64,000 bases of DNA from an uncultured SAR324 cluster bacterium (GCA_905182865.1 CAJJCY010000004.1:558001-622000), one strand, 5' to 3'. Positions 29,288-39,430 are shown, counted from the stretch's first letter. Notes: generated by a model not told the origin, from the letters alone. A program made the numbers and translations.

Positions 29288-29989
29288 ATGGCTGAGACAA
29301 TTTTAGATTTTAAAAATGTTTGTTTCAGTTGGAAAAATTCTGGCAGAGAGTTATTGAATCTGCCAGAATTGCTCGTGAAACAACATGATCATGTTTTTTT
29401 GCAAGGACCAAGTGGAAGTGGTAAGTCAACCTTACTTGCTCTTGTTGGTGGAATTTTAGTTTCAGAATCAGGAACCCTTAAGGTGCTTGGAACAGAAATA
29501 AAGAGTCTTTCTAGTTCCGCAAGGGATTCTTTTAGAGTCGATCATATTGGCTTCATCTTCCAGCTTTTCAATCTTCTGCCGTACCTCTCGATTGAAGAAA
29601 ATGTAATACTACCGCTAAGTTTCTCAAAAATTCGTTCCAAGAGGGCTGGTAGGACAAAAATTGATCAAGTCAAAGAAGCCCACAGGCTTTTAAAAGCATT
29701 AGGACTAGGGGAGCAGCTAGCAGAGAAAAGTCCAGTAACTGAGCTAAGCGTAGGTCAGCAGCAAAGAGTCGCAGCAGCAAGGGCTTTAATTGGGAATCCT
29801 GAATTGATTATTGCGGATGAACCCACTTCTGCTTTAGATGCAGACCTTCGTCATTCCTTTCTTGATCTACTCTTCAGTGAATGCAAAAAAGCAGGAAGCA
29901 CCTTACTCTTTGTAAGTCATGATTCTTCACTAAGCGAGCTTTTCAAGAGGAAAATTTCAATGGATGAGATAAACAATAAAGTAAATTAG
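29288..29989 (+). CDS. ABC transporter ATP-binding protein of metal-uptake operon
   Basis: The 233-residue single-domain ATPase has Walker A GPSGSGKST at about residue 40, Q-loop FIFQLFNLLPYLS, signature LSVGQQQRVAAARAL, Walker B LIIADEPTSALD and switch His in FVSHD. It is of the LolD/MacB/FtsE type that pairs with an FtsX-like permease, which is the next gene. The upstream stop and downstream start are close (3 bp and 7 bp), so the subunits are co-translated. Confidence 0.93.
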   Translation: MAETILDFKNVCFSWKNSGRELLNLPELLVKQHDHVFLQGPSGSGKSTLLALVGGILVSESGTLKVLGTEIKSLSSSARDSFRVDHIGFIFQLFNLLPYLSIEENVILPLSFSKIRSKRAGRTKIDQVKEAHRLLKALGLGEQLAEKSPVTELSVGQQQRVAAARALIGNPELIIADEPTSALDADLRHSFLDLLFSECKKAGSTLLFVSHDSSLSELFKRKISMDEINNKVN

Positions 29990-29996
29990 AGGTTTA

Positions 29997-31253
29997 ATGG
30001 TTAATCTTTTTATTAGGAGTTTGTGGAATAGAAGGGGAACAGCATTACTGACAATATTTTCTATTTCTGTAAGCGTTACATTGTTACTTGGTGTAGAAAA
30101 CATCCGTAAGGGAGTAAGAACAAGTTTCAGCAGTGCCGTATCTGGGACAGATATTATAGTTGGAGCTAGGGGAGGCTCATTACAACTTCTTCTATATTCA
30201 ATTTTTCGTATAGGTAACGCTCCTAATAATCTTAGTTGGGAAAGTTATATTGAATTTAACAATGATAAAAGAGTGAAATGGACGATACCTATATCCTTAG
30301 GAGATTCCCATAGGGGGTTTAGGGTACTAGGTACCAACCAAAACTATTTTAAGTATTTTCGTTATGGGAGTAAAAAGAAATTAGGATTTTCCAAGGGGAA
30401 ATCATTTTCAAAACTTTTTGATGCAGTGATTGGAAGTGAAGTAGCTAGAAATCTCAATTATCAGCTGAATGAAGATATAATAATTGCTCACGGAACTGGG
30501 AATAAATCCTTTCTTAAGCATGATGATAGACCTTTTAAAGTGGTAGGTATTCTACGCCCTACAGGAACTCCAGTCGATCAAACTGTTCACGTCAGTTTAG
30601 AAGGAATTACTGCTATGCACATTGACTGGGAAAGTGGAGCTCCCCCCATGGAAGGAGAAAGCCTTAGTTCAGAAGATATTTTGAAAAGAGACCTAAAATC
30701 TGAGGAAATAACCTCATTTCTTATTGGCTTGAAATCCAAGATACATGTATTTGGCTTACAGCGTGAAATAAATACTTATAAAGAAGAACCACTTAGTGCA
30801 ATTATGCCTGGAGTTGCTCTTCAAGAGCTTTGGAATATACTAAGGACAGCAGAAACAGGATTAAGAGTAATCTCCTGGTTCGTTCTTTTTACCGGACTTC
30901 TAGGGATGTTAACTGCTTTGTTGTCGGGACTTAATGAGCGCAGAAGAGAAATGGCAATACTTCGATCGGTTGGAGCTGGACCAAGTACAATATCCTTTTT
31001 ACTTATTTTTGAAGCTGTGTTTTTAACTTTCACAGGTATTCTTTTTGGCCTGTGTTTTTTATATATCACATTATTTGTTTCAAGGCCGCTATTAGAAACA
31101 TACTTCGGTTTATTCCTTCCTATTAATCCCCCAAGTTTCAAGGATTTATTTTTACTAGGAGGAATTATACTGGCCGCAATGTTTATGGGAATAATTCCAG
31201 CATTTAAGGCTTATCGTCAATCACTTGTAGACGGTATGACAATACGTTTATAA
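29997..31253 (+). CDS. FtsX-like ABC transporter permease of metal-uptake operon
   Basis: The 418-residue permease has an N-terminal TM (ALLTIFSISVSVTLLLGVENIRKGV), the motif FSSAVSGTDIIVGARGGSLQLLLYSIFRIG, a large MacB-like periplasmic domain, and three C-terminal TMs with LNERRREMAILRSVGAGPSTIS. The SAVSGTDLIVGARSG-type motif is typical of permeases found with DUF2796 and DUF3299 proteins. Such MacB-like permeases do not always form channels, so whether this system imports or extrudes its substrate is not settled by sequence. Confidence 0.9.
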   Translation: MVNLFIRSLWNRRGTALLTIFSISVSVTLLLGVENIRKGVRTSFSSAVSGTDIIVGARGGSLQLLLYSIFRIGNAPNNLSWESYIEFNNDKRVKWTIPISLGDSHRGFRVLGTNQNYFKYFRYGSKKKLGFSKGKSFSKLFDAVIGSEVARNLNYQLNEDIIIAHGTGNKSFLKHDDRPFKVVGILRPTGTPVDQTVHVSLEGITAMHIDWESGAPPMEGESLSSEDILKRDLKSEEITSFLIGLKSKIHVFGLQREINTYKEEPLSAIMPGVALQELWNILRTAETGLRVISWFVLFTGLLGMLTALLSGLNERRREMAILRSVGAGPSTISFLLIFEAVFLTFTGILFGLCFLYITLFVSRPLLETYFGLFLPINPPSFKDLFLLGGIILAAMFMGIIPAFKAYRQSLVDGMTIRL

Positions 31254-31269
31254 ACATAAAGGAAAAAAT

Positions 31270-31743
31270 ATGGTAAAAATTATTAAAAGTTTTGTTCTAC
31301 TTCTATTTGTAGTTCTTCCATCTCTTGTTTCAAGTTCAAATTTTGAGACAAAATTGGTTACCTGGTCAGATTTGAGAAAACTAAACTACAAAACAGGAGA
31401 GATGCCTGAAAGCATAAGGAAATTAATGGGCAAACCGATAAAAATACCAGGATTTGCTGTCCCTTTGGAGGGTGATGATGGTTTTGAATATGTTAAAGAG
31501 TTCCTGCTTGTTCCGACTTTTGGGGCGTGTATCCATGTCCCACCACCACCACCAAATCAAGTAATTCACGTAATATTGGATAAGCCGGTACATTTTGAGA
31601 AGCTTATGTACGCTGTTTGGGTTAGTGGTATCGTTGAAATAGGAGAATACTTTATAGAAGGTTCGAATGATTTTGGCCAGCAGACTTATGATACTGAAAC
31701 TACTTATTTAATTAGAGGTCAGAAGGTTGAGGAGTTTGACTAA
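31270..31743 (+). CDS. DUF3299 family secreted protein
   Basis: The 157-residue protein has a signal peptide and the DUF3299 core: MGKPIKIPGFAVPLEGDD, then FLLVPTFGACIHVPPPPPNQ with the conserved CxHxPPPPxNQ motif, which suggests metal binding. It closes the DUF2796-ATPase-permease operon, where DUF3299 proteins commonly occur. It probably acts as a periplasmic partner in metal handling. The exact role is unknown. Confidence 0.88.
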   Translation: MVKIIKSFVLLLFVVLPSLVSSSNFETKLVTWSDLRKLNYKTGEMPESIRKLMGKPIKIPGFAVPLEGDDGFEYVKEFLLVPTFGACIHVPPPPPNQVIHVILDKPVHFEKLMYAVWVSGIVEIGEYFIEGSNDFGQQTYDTETTYLIRGQKVEEFD

Positions 31744-31824
31744 GCATTATGAGCAAACCTGACAAATAAATTTATTTTGTTTAAATATCTAAAATGAAAA
31801 TACTTTTTTTAAAAAAATAAAATT

Positions 31825-32924
31825 ATGAATAAAAATTTTTTAATCATATTAATTTTTCTTTTTTTCCTAGCTTCATGTTCTCAGTTTGGAGAAAATCCTA
31901 GTGGGGATCATCTCGATAAAATAAAAATATCACCTAATTACGATATTGAAAAAGAAAGATTCAAAAATCGGAAAGAGAATATTATTATTGAAATGAATGA
32001 AAAAATATCATTTTGGGATATGACCAAAGCTTTTTTGTTTAATACAGCAGAAATTGTTCCAGAAACTAAGTTACCAGAAGTTACCGCCTAATTTCAATGC
32101 AACTTTGGACACGATAAAATTTGCGTGGTTAGGGCATTCGACAATTTTGTTATCGATGCAAGGCAAGACCATCCTGATTGATCCTGTTTTTCAGTCATCA
32201 GCAGCCCCAGTTGACTGGATGATCAAACGCTTTCAGCCACCAGTTCTAAATATTAATGCTTTGCCAAAAATAGACTATGTTTTGATTTCACATGATCATT
32301 ATGATCATCTGGAGATGGAGACAATTCAGCATTTTCGCGATGATAAAATTACATTTATCGTCCCGCTTGGGGTAACTTCTCATCTTGAAAAGTTGGGGTA
32401 TAAATGAATCAAAATTGTTTGAAACAGATTGGTGGGGGAAATTTGATTTTGAAGGAATAACTTTTATTTGTACTCCAGCACAACACTTTTCTGGCAGATT
32501 AGGAACCATTAAGGCTTCTAAAACTCTTTGGGCTTCGTGGGTAGTTAAAACTGAATCTAACAGTTTTTACTTCAATGGTGATTCCGGTTATGATATTCAT
32601 TACAAAAAAATTGGAGACGAATATGGGCCATTTGATTTAGCTTTTATTGACAGTGGTCAATACAATGAACGATGGCGTGAAGTTCATAATATGCCTGAAG
32701 AAGCAGCACAGGCTGTTCTGGACCTAAAGGGCAAAGCTATGGTCCCAATTCATTGGGGAATGTTCAGTCTATCTTTACATGATTGGTTTGAGCCAGTTGA
32801 AGAAAGTGAAAAATATGCAAAAAAATATGGAATAAAACTAATAACTCCAAAACTTGGTCAATTAGTATCAACGGAAAGTCAAAATGTCTTTGAAAAATGG
32901 TGGAAGGTTTTAATTGATAAATAG
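31825..32924 (+). CDS. Metallo-beta-lactamase-fold lipoprotein hydrolase, NAPE-PLD-like (frameshifted)
   Basis: Three ORFs (31825-32091, 32054-32407, 32385-32924) make one protein of about 360 residues. It has a lipoprotein signal (FLIILIFLFFLASC, Cys at 18), then FAWLGHSTILLSMQGKTILIDPVF and the metal motif SHDHYDHL. Later ligands are in CTPAQHFSGR, FNGDSGYDIHY and PIHWGMF. This is the UlaG/NAPE-PLD branch (COG2220), acting on phosphodiester or lipid-like substrates. Frame changes lie near 32085 and 32397, each a single base. It lies 80 bp after the metal operon. Confidence 0.82.
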
Positions 32925-32970
32925 ACAAGTTAAATGGTGAAATAAATATATTAACCTCCAGAACCACCAC

Positions 32971-33095
32971 ATCATCTCCTGTGAGTAACCCCCACTAATT
33001 CTTCACAGTCAGACACCCTCCAGTAAAATCCCACAATTCTTCTAAATTTTACTTCTACACCAAAAGTATATAAGTGTTCCTGAAGATGTTGTTAA
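32971..33095 (+). repeat. Dispersed intergenic element, copy 2, with promoter-like tail
   Basis: The core CCTGTGAGTAACCCCCACT and AATTCTTCACAGTCAGACAC begins 47 bp after the hydrolase stop. It continues as ACCCTCCAGTAAAATCCCAC and then CTTCTACACCAAAAGTATAT. That tail closely matches the one at 54020-54060, so element and promoter are repeated together. Confidence 0.75.
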
Positions 33096-33239
33096 TAAAA
33101 AGCTTCTCTGATCGATGGCACATCAATTTTCGAAGATCAAAGTTTCATCTCAAATACACATAATTTTTAAAAAAGGACTAATCATGCTTATTTAAAGGAT
33201 CCTTTTACACATAATGTTTCTTTATACAATAGATTTAGT
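33096..33239 (+). other. Leader before beta-barrel-like gene
   Basis: About 145 bp follow the promoter-like TATATAAG. The sequence is AT-rich with no gene or clear structure. The distance to the next start is long, so a further promoter or a longer 5' UTR is possible. Confidence 0.25.
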
Positions 33240-33983
33240 TTGAAATACGTATTTTTGCTACTTACTTTAATCATTTTAAGTGGAAGTTTTGGATTCTCTT
33301 TGGCCAAAGGTAAGGGATACGAAGGAGGGTTCCCAGAGAGTAGTGGGCTGAGTAAATATCGAATGGGAAACATGGGCGAAAAAAGGGAACCTGAGCCAGA
33401 AATACAGTATGAGCCGAGTGAAGAAAAACCTCCCTTCAAGATAAATCAAGGAACACAAATTGATCAGAGGAGAGAAAAACCTTCCAACAATCAAAGATCC
33501 AGTAAAGATTCAGAATCTTCAAAGATTAGATTCAGGGGTTTATCAGGTACATATACTTCAGATTTTCAAGAAGTTACCAGTTCAACTGGTACAATAATCT
33601 GGGATAAATTGGGCATTGGTCAATCTATTTTTAAACTTAAGACGAGCATCTCTGGTGACACATATGATGTAGAAAATACATTGATAGAAATTTCATATAC
33701 CTTCGGAGATGAGTTCACACTTACTTTAGGTGGTAGATCAGTTACCACTGGTAAATTAACCATAACTTCAAGTGATAGTGAAATATTCAATTCATCGAAT
33801 GTAGAGGGATCCGGATATTTTAGTGTTTTAGGAATCGAGTTTGGAATTTTTGAAATATTGGCGGGCTTTCAATATACCAGCTATGTATTTACAGAGGTCG
33901 AAACTGAATCAACTTCTGCTTATTGGGGCAGCTTCGAGGATTCAGGGGGTCTGTATGTAACAGGAATTGGTTTTGCTTTTTGA
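33240..33983 (+). CDS. Secreted/outer-membrane beta-rich protein
   Basis: The 247-residue ORF starts with TTG and a signal peptide (KYVFLLLTLIILSGSFGFSLA). A low-complexity charged linker (residues about 25-90, rich in E, P, K, R) follows. The C-terminal half has alternating hydrophobic/polar strands (YDVENTLIEISYTFGDEFTLTLGG) and ends in GIGFAF, the aromatic terminus expected of an outer-membrane barrel. No family is recognised. The barrel assignment is inference from pattern. Confidence 0.55.
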   Translation: MKYVFLLLTLIILSGSFGFSLAKGKGYEGGFPESSGLSKYRMGNMGEKREPEPEIQYEPSEEKPPFKINQGTQIDQRREKPSNNQRSSKDSESSKIRFRGLSGTYTSDFQEVTSSTGTIIWDKLGIGQSIFKLKTSISGDTYDVENTLIEISYTFGDEFTLTLGGRSVTTGKLTITSSDSEIFNSSNVEGSGYFSVLGIEFGIFEILAGFQYTSYVFTEVETESTSAYWGSFEDSGGLYVTGIGFAF

Positions 33984-34114
33984 TTAATAATGATACGTAG
34001 CTTATTAATGATGAATAACTGTTCTATATTGTTTCTTCAAGCACACTCTCAGATTTTAAGACGTGAATATGTGACTTATGAAACAAACTCTGAGACTTAA
34101 GGTAGTTTAGACTA

Positions 34115-35225
34115 ATGAAAAATAATCTAATTTATTATCTATTGATAACTTTAAGCATCATCGTCAATTCCTGCTCCGAAGGTTTTAAAGAAGAATACTC
34201 AAAACTTTTTATAGCCCTTACAGAAGTGACCGCAATCACAACCCCGACCACTGACACCACACCAGATTATACCTTCAGTTCCACCTTGTCAGGAGCCCTC
34301 ACTTACGGCGGTTCATGCTCTTCAAGTACTACCATTGCAACCACTGGCAACAATACCATCACTTTAAATACTTTAAGTGTTGGACCATATGCGGATTGTA
34401 CTATTACCGTTTCTAAAACAATTGCTACTAATAAATCAGAAACAACTTTAAGTGGTTCCCTTACAATCACTTCTTTTACTGTTTCTTCCTCTGATAACAC
34501 AACCACCCTCTCGGCTCCAGACAATTTATCTGCCAGTGGTGCAAACAATACTATTACACTGACATGGAACTCTGTCAGCGGTGCGACTAGTTATACTTTG
34601 TATTGGGACAACGTTTCTGGAATTGACAACAGTGACACGGCTATTACTTCCATCACCAATGATAACTACACCCACAGCAGTTTGGCTAACGGGTCAATTT
34701 ATTATTACAAGGTTGCTGCAGTAGATTCATCTGGAACAGGAACTCTCTCCTCTGTTGCAAGTGCTATCCTTGCTTCAAATATACAAGCTTCGAAAACCTT
34801 TAATGATCACACTTATGCTTTAACAAGTGACTCCAATGAATTGGAATGATGCTAAAACGGCTGCTACTGCTTTAGGAGGATACCTTACAACGGTAAACAC
34901 TAAAGCTGAGAACGACTGGTTGACAGCTATATTTAACAATCCATATGGTCAATCATGGATTGGAGCTAATGACATAGCCACTACTAACACATGGGTATGG
35001 GACAATGGTACGACAGATAATGACAATGGATTAACAGATAACATTTGTGGTTCTAATGGTTGTCCAAATAGTAATGCAACATGGGCCGATAATATTACGA
35101 GTAAATGGGCGAGTGATGAACCCAATCGTAACGGTGCTTCTTGTGGTTATATCTGGACAACTTCTGGCACTTGGGATGATATACTGTATGGTAGTAAGTA
35201 TGCCATCATTGAATTTGATTTATGA
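34115..35225 (+). CDS. Lipoprotein with fibronectin III-like and C-type-lectin-like domains (frameshifted)
   Basis: ORFs 34115-34849 and 34827-35225 form one surface protein of about 370 residues. It has a lipobox (LSIIVNSC), a Thr/Ser-rich stalk, and an Fn3-like domain at about 145-225 (SAPDNLSASGANNTITLTWNSV ... YYYKVAAVDSSG). A C-type lectin fold follows: MNWNDAKTAATALGGYLTTV, NDWLTAIF, WIGANDIATTNTWVW, WASDEPN, CGYIW, WDDILYGSKYAIIEF. Near 34832 one base breaks the frame (YALT then VTPMNW). Lectin-type domains bind sugars or protein ligands. This would be displayed on the cell surface. No reverse transcriptase is nearby, so diversification by a DGR is not supported. Confidence 0.75.
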
Positions 35226-35387
35226 GGTTTGAGAATTTACGAGCGTAACCAAATGGAAACATCGATCAGAACTGGACAATAACATCAGCTCTGGGAGTGT
35301 TGAAATCAGTCTGGTTTAATTACAGATCGGACAGTTACAAATAATAACCACTTCAGACACTAATACTCTTGACAGTGGCATCCCCAT

Positions 35388-35430
35388 CATCACCTGTGAG
35401 TATCCCCCCACTAATTCTTCACAGTCAGAC
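35388..35430 (+). repeat. Dispersed intergenic element, copy 3
   Basis: The copy reads CATCACCTGTGAGTATCCCC then CCACTAATTCTTCACAGTCAGAC. It lies 163 bp after the lectin stop, farther than most copies, and is followed directly by the 101-bp tandem repeat. Confidence 0.7.
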
Positions 35431-35459
35431 AAACCTCCACAATCCTCACCACATTCTTG

Positions 35460-35780
35460 TATAAGGTTTTCATACTGTAAATTCAATTTGCTAACCATCA
35501 GGAGCAAAGCATTACTTGTCATTAAGTGTTGATACAAGAACGAGTAGGACAAATATTGATAATAAGGTTTTCATACTGTAAATTCAATTCGGCAACTAGC
35601 AGGAGGAAGGCATATTCTTTCAGCAAGGATTGATACAGGAACGAGTAGGTTGAATATTGATAATAAGATTTTCATAATACAAATTCAATTCGTCAACCAT
35701 CAGGAGCGAAGCATATTCTTTCGGTAAAGTTTGATACAGGAACGAGTAGATTAAAAATTAATAATAAGAATTTCATATCT
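35460..35780 (+). repeat. 101-bp direct tandem repeat (about 3.2 copies)
   Basis: Units begin with ATAAGGTTTTCATACTG at about 35461, 35562 and 35663, and a partial unit starts at about 35763. Shared blocks are AAATTCAATT, CATCAGGAGC, GATACAGGAACGAGTAG and ATTGATAATAAG. Units differ at roughly one base in five. No ORF runs through. The period and the full-length similarity exclude a CRISPR array. Confidence 0.8.
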
Positions 35781-36120
35781 TCCCACTTAATTCTTCACAG
35801 TCAGACACTCTCAAAGTAATATCCACATCTCTCCTGTAAAACACTCCTAAACGCCCTTTCCGTCTCAGTACTACGTATTTTCTCAGCTTGACTTCAAAAT
35901 GAAAATTATATAGAATATTCACTTTTCAAATATGTTATATCTACAGAATTAAGTAGTATGTTCATTCATTTTGAGTGGATTATTATTTGCCCAGTGCATA
36001 CTTATGGTTTTATGAAAAAACTAAAGTTCCTTTTCTTCCCAACTATCTTGGTATTGGCCTTTGGTTTGATGCTTTCCTGTGCCAAAAGTTCAGAAGATAA
36101 TATTAATAGTGGAGTGGCAA
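35780..36120 (+). repeat. Lipoprotein promoter-leader module, copy 1
   Basis: From TTAATTCTTCACAGTCAGAC through CTCTCCTGTAAAACACTCC, the promoter, the leader start and the signal-peptide codons, this sequence is almost identical to the modules at 39431, 41134 and 43711. It includes a right half of the dispersed element. Similarity ends soon after the SSEDNIN codons. Confidence 0.85.
35888..35916 (+). promoter_or_regulatory. Lipoprotein-family promoter, copy 1
   Basis: TTGACT, a 17-bp spacer and TAGAAT form a near-ideal sigma-70 promoter about 95 bp before the ATG. The same boxes and spacing recur at 39557, 41264 and 43831. Confidence 0.7.
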
Positions 36121-38594
36121 AATTTGGAGATACTCTTGGTGGTGGAGGTTCAGGTGGAAGTGGTGGAGATGCAAGCTACTCCTGCTCATTTAAAAATACA
36201 AAGGCTTTTTAGTTGGCCTGCCGTTCAGCAAATTAGAACTTATGATTAAAACATCCAAAATCAAAAATTGTTGTTTTAGAAAAAGGAGAGGGGGCTTACT
36301 TATGGGATATAGATGGAGCATTTTATAATAATTCAATTTACATAGCAGATGATGCAGGATTTTACTGGATTGTTGGAGCAGGTGATAAAATTGAAAAGAA
36401 AAAAATAAATTATACATCTGGATTTAAACCTTCAGAAATTACTGGTATTTGATTTAACTCCGTCGGACATGTTATAAATGTCGTAAAAAATAAAAAAACA
36501 TCTACTTCTTATTGGAAAAACGGTGAACTGGTAAAAACTTTTAGAGAAAATGCAGATTGGTCTTCTGAGAAACATGTAGCAGCAGATTCCAAAGGGAACG
36601 TATATATACCTGGTTGGAGAATGAAAAGCCATGAGGATACATATTCAGCTCTTTGGATAAACGGTACCAGAAAAAATCTTTCAACTGTACATGATGGTGA
36701 GGCAACTGACGCGGTTATTGGTTCTGAGACTGCCTCTGGATCAAATGTATGGATTTCTGGGGCACATGGTCCTTATACTCGTGGAGGAACGCTGGCTGCA
36801 TATTGGCGAAGAAATCCCAATGGTCAGACAAATCAAACAAAGGTCACCAAAGTCAAAACTTATGGCCTGCCAAAAAATTCGGTTTACAGCAGTAGAGCTA
36901 CATCAATCTTTGTTTCTGGTTCAACAGTTTACATGGCAGGAGCAGTTAATGTCATTAACGCTGGTGATGTACCTGTTTACTGGAAAAATAAAGTTCAGCA
37001 TGAGCTTCCTTTAGAATTCGATCTTAAAACCTGTGATTACTGTACGGTAGCTCCAACTGATATTTCACTTCTGGACAGTAAGGCCCTCGTAGTAGGTGAT
37101 TATTACAATGAAAAAGATTTTGTAGATAGGAACCGTACCAATGGAGAATATAAAGCGGTCTACTGGGTGAATAACAAACTGCATAAACTCTGTGAGTGTT
37201 GTAGTTCGTCAGATGCTGTTGCAATCGTGGCCAATGAATGTGTCGACACGTCTTGTGAGCAAGCTGAATGGAAGGACCAAACATGTTCAACTTCATCTGA
37301 AACAGAAGATAAAAAAGCTTTCACAAAACAGTTAGGATCTACTCGTGAAGACATAGCAAAAGGAGTGGCGGTTGACTCATCCGGAAACAGCTACGTGACT
37401 GGATACACCGATGGAGGACTAGACGGGAACAGACATTGGGGGAGGCAAGACTTCTTTCTGATAAAGTATAATTCAAGTGGAACAAAAGAATGGACGAAAC
37501 AGGAGGGTTCCTCTGGAAATGAGTATGCGTATGGAGTAGCGGTGGACTCTTCGGACAATATCTATGTGACTGGTTATACGGATAATAAATTCCACGGCAA
37601 CAATAAATCAGGAAGATTTGACATCTTTCTTGTGAAGTACAACTCAAGCGGGGCCAGACAATGGACCAAACAGTTAGGTACGTCTAATAATGAATATGCT
37701 TCTGCAATTGCAACGGACTCTTCGGATAACATCTACGTAACGGGAAATACCTGGGGAGGACTCGACGGGAGCACCAAACCATCTTATTGCATGGGTTACG
37801 GCACCGTAAAGGCCAGCAAAGAATGTACTGACATCTTTCTTGTGAAGTACAACTCAAGCGGGACAAAACAATGGGTCAAACAGTTGGAAGGTTCATCAAA
37901 ATCATATGATAATGCTCAGGGGGTAGCGGTAGACTCTTCGGATAACATATATTTGGCTGGATTCACCAATGGAGGACTCGACGGGAACACCAGTTCGGGG
38001 AAACATGACATCTTACTAGTGAAATACAACTCCGATGGGTCAAAACAGTGGCTTCAACAGTTCGGATCTTCAAGTAATGACATGGGGCTTCATGTGGATG
38101 TGGACTCCAAAGGTAATATCTATGTGACGGGATACACCGAAGGTGGACTAGACGGGAACACCAACTCTGGAAATAGAGACATCTTTCTAGTCAAGTACAA
38201 TTCAAGCGGCACAAAACAGTGGACACAACAGTTGGGGACCCCCACAACTGAAGAGGGTAATGGGGTGGCGGTAGACTCCTCGGATAATATTTATGTGACC
38301 GGATGGACCGGAGGAAAACTAGAGACTTACTCGGGTGGTAATGACACTATTCTTGTTAAGTACAACTCCAGTGGAACTAAACAGTGGACCCGACAGTTTG
38401 GTGCACCAAGTTTTCTTAAAAGAGACGATGAATATCAAACTAGCCAGATGACCACTTCGGCAGACATAGGTGCTGGAGTGGCGGTGGACTCCTCGGGCAA
38501 CATCTTCGTGACGGGAAGCACCGAGGGTGGAATGGACGGAAACACTAACTCTGGGAAGAGTGACATCTTTCTTGTGAAGTACAACTCGATGTGA
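36012..38594 (+). pseudogene. Lipoprotein with SBBP-type beta-propeller repeats (interrupted)
   Basis: The ATG at 36012 opens the shared leader (MKKLKFLFFPTILVLAFGLM, lipobox LSCA) and a Gly/Ser hinge. The frame then slips near 36190 and back near 36265, and meets an in-frame TGA at 36451 before the long ORF 36621-38594. The middle (ENADWSSEKHVAADSKGNVYIPG) and the C-terminal 430 residues are propeller blades. Seven copies of VAVDSSGNxYVTGYTxGGLDGN plus DIFLVKYNSSGTKQW are present. It is a large surface lipoprotein, either truly inactivated or carrying sequence errors. Confidence 0.7.
37320..38590 (+). repeat. Seven SBBP-like coding repeats
   Basis: Blades of about 55-65 codons repeat the blocks VDSSxNIYVTG, GGLDGN and DIFLVKYNSSGTKQWT. 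This matches the seven-bladed propeller 'SBBP' pattern of secreted bacterial proteins. Neighbouring blades are highly similar at the DNA level (for example GACATCTTTCTTGTGAAGTA repeats), which would favour slippage or recombination. Confidence 0.8.
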
Positions 38595-38640
38595 TGTGAG
38601 ACAATAAACTCTTCAAATAAAAATATTCCTCTCAATGCCA

Positions 38641-38690
38641 ATCACATCACCTACTGTGACTGCCCCCACTAATTCTTCACTGTCAAACTA
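38641..38690 (+). repeat. Dispersed intergenic element, copy 4 (diverged)
   Basis: ACTGTGACTGCCCCCACTAA and TTCTTCACTGTCAAAC lie 47 bp after the propeller lipoprotein stop. Both arms carry a matching change (CTGTGA/TCACTG is weakened), so this copy is partly decayed. Confidence 0.6.
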
Positions 38691-38838
38691 CCTACAAAAA
38701 CATTATTCAGGATTGGACATCTGTCAAGTTGCGTTCATATTTCTTTTATTTTAGTGTATTTTTGTTATTGATTGTGAAATCATTATAAAATGAAATCTAT
38801 TTAAATACTAAATTAAAACATTTTTCTAATTCACAAAA

Positions 38839-39390
38839 ATGAAAAAAATTTTAACATCCATCATTCTGCTCCTTTTCCTGGCCTCTCCATTGTTTGGTCA
38901 ATCATCTGAAGAAAAGAAGTTTGCAGTCAGAACTTCTATCTTTGCACAAGCGTTGACATATAATTTAGACAAACAAAATGGAGTTGGAATTTTTTTTGGA
39001 CAACTGACTACTGAAATAAAAAAAGATAATATTAAAAAAGCAGTAAATAGTTTTTATGGAGTAAATCATGCGTATGCATTTAATTGTATAAATTGTGATT
39101 CATTTTTTATCATAACTCTATTGGGACCGTATGGTGCAGTTTATACGACTGCTGATGGTTCAACTTATACTTATTCTGGATGGGCACTAAATGTTGTTGG
39201 TGGTTACGGTTGGTATTTTGAAAATGATATAAGTGTTATTTTGGGTAGTGGTCCATCATTTACGACTTGGAGCAAAGAAAGTGAGAATTTAAAAAGTGAC
39301 AAGGGTTATGGGAAAGTTGTAGAGGACCGTGTAAAGATGCTCAGTTTCCAGCCAATCACTCCATTCTTAGCTATAGGTTACTCATTTTAG
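38839..39390 (+). CDS. Secreted beta-barrel-like protein
   Basis: The 183-residue protein has a clean signal peptide (ILTSIILLLFLASPLFGQ). Its beta-rich mature part has Gly/aromatic-rich strands (YSGWALNVVGGYGWYFENDISVILGSG) and ends in AIGYSF, a typical outer-membrane-barrel C-terminus. A CINC motif (about residue 80) could form a disulfide. No family is recognised. It sits between two surface lipoproteins and two dispersed-element copies. Confidence 0.6.
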   Translation: MKKILTSIILLLFLASPLFGQSSEEKKFAVRTSIFAQALTYNLDKQNGVGIFFGQLTTEIKKDNIKKAVNSFYGVNHAYAFNCINCDSFFIITLLGPYGAVYTTADGSTYTYSGWALNVVGGYGWYFENDISVILGSGPSFTTWSKESENLKSDKGYGKVVEDRVKMLSFQPITPFLAIGYSF

Positions 39391-39430
39391 TCGTTTAAAG
39401 TCGTTAATTCTCTAACTTCATCGACACTCC

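Larger units (their letters stand above)
35226..35957 (+). other. Repeat-filled intergenic region
   Basis: The 730-bp gap has no credible gene. It contains a dispersed-element copy (35388-35430), a 101-bp tandem repeat (35460-35780), another element copy without its left arm (35780-35850), and the first lipoprotein promoter/leader module. Confidence 0.7.

Noticed and set aside
34827-35225. Diversity-generating retroelement target (C-type lectin tip)
   Set aside because: No reverse transcriptase, template repeat or accessory gene is visible; the nearby 101-bp repeats do not match the lectin codons.
35460-35780. CRISPR array
   Set aside because: Similarity extends over the whole 101-bp unit, so there are no distinct spacers, and no cas gene is present.
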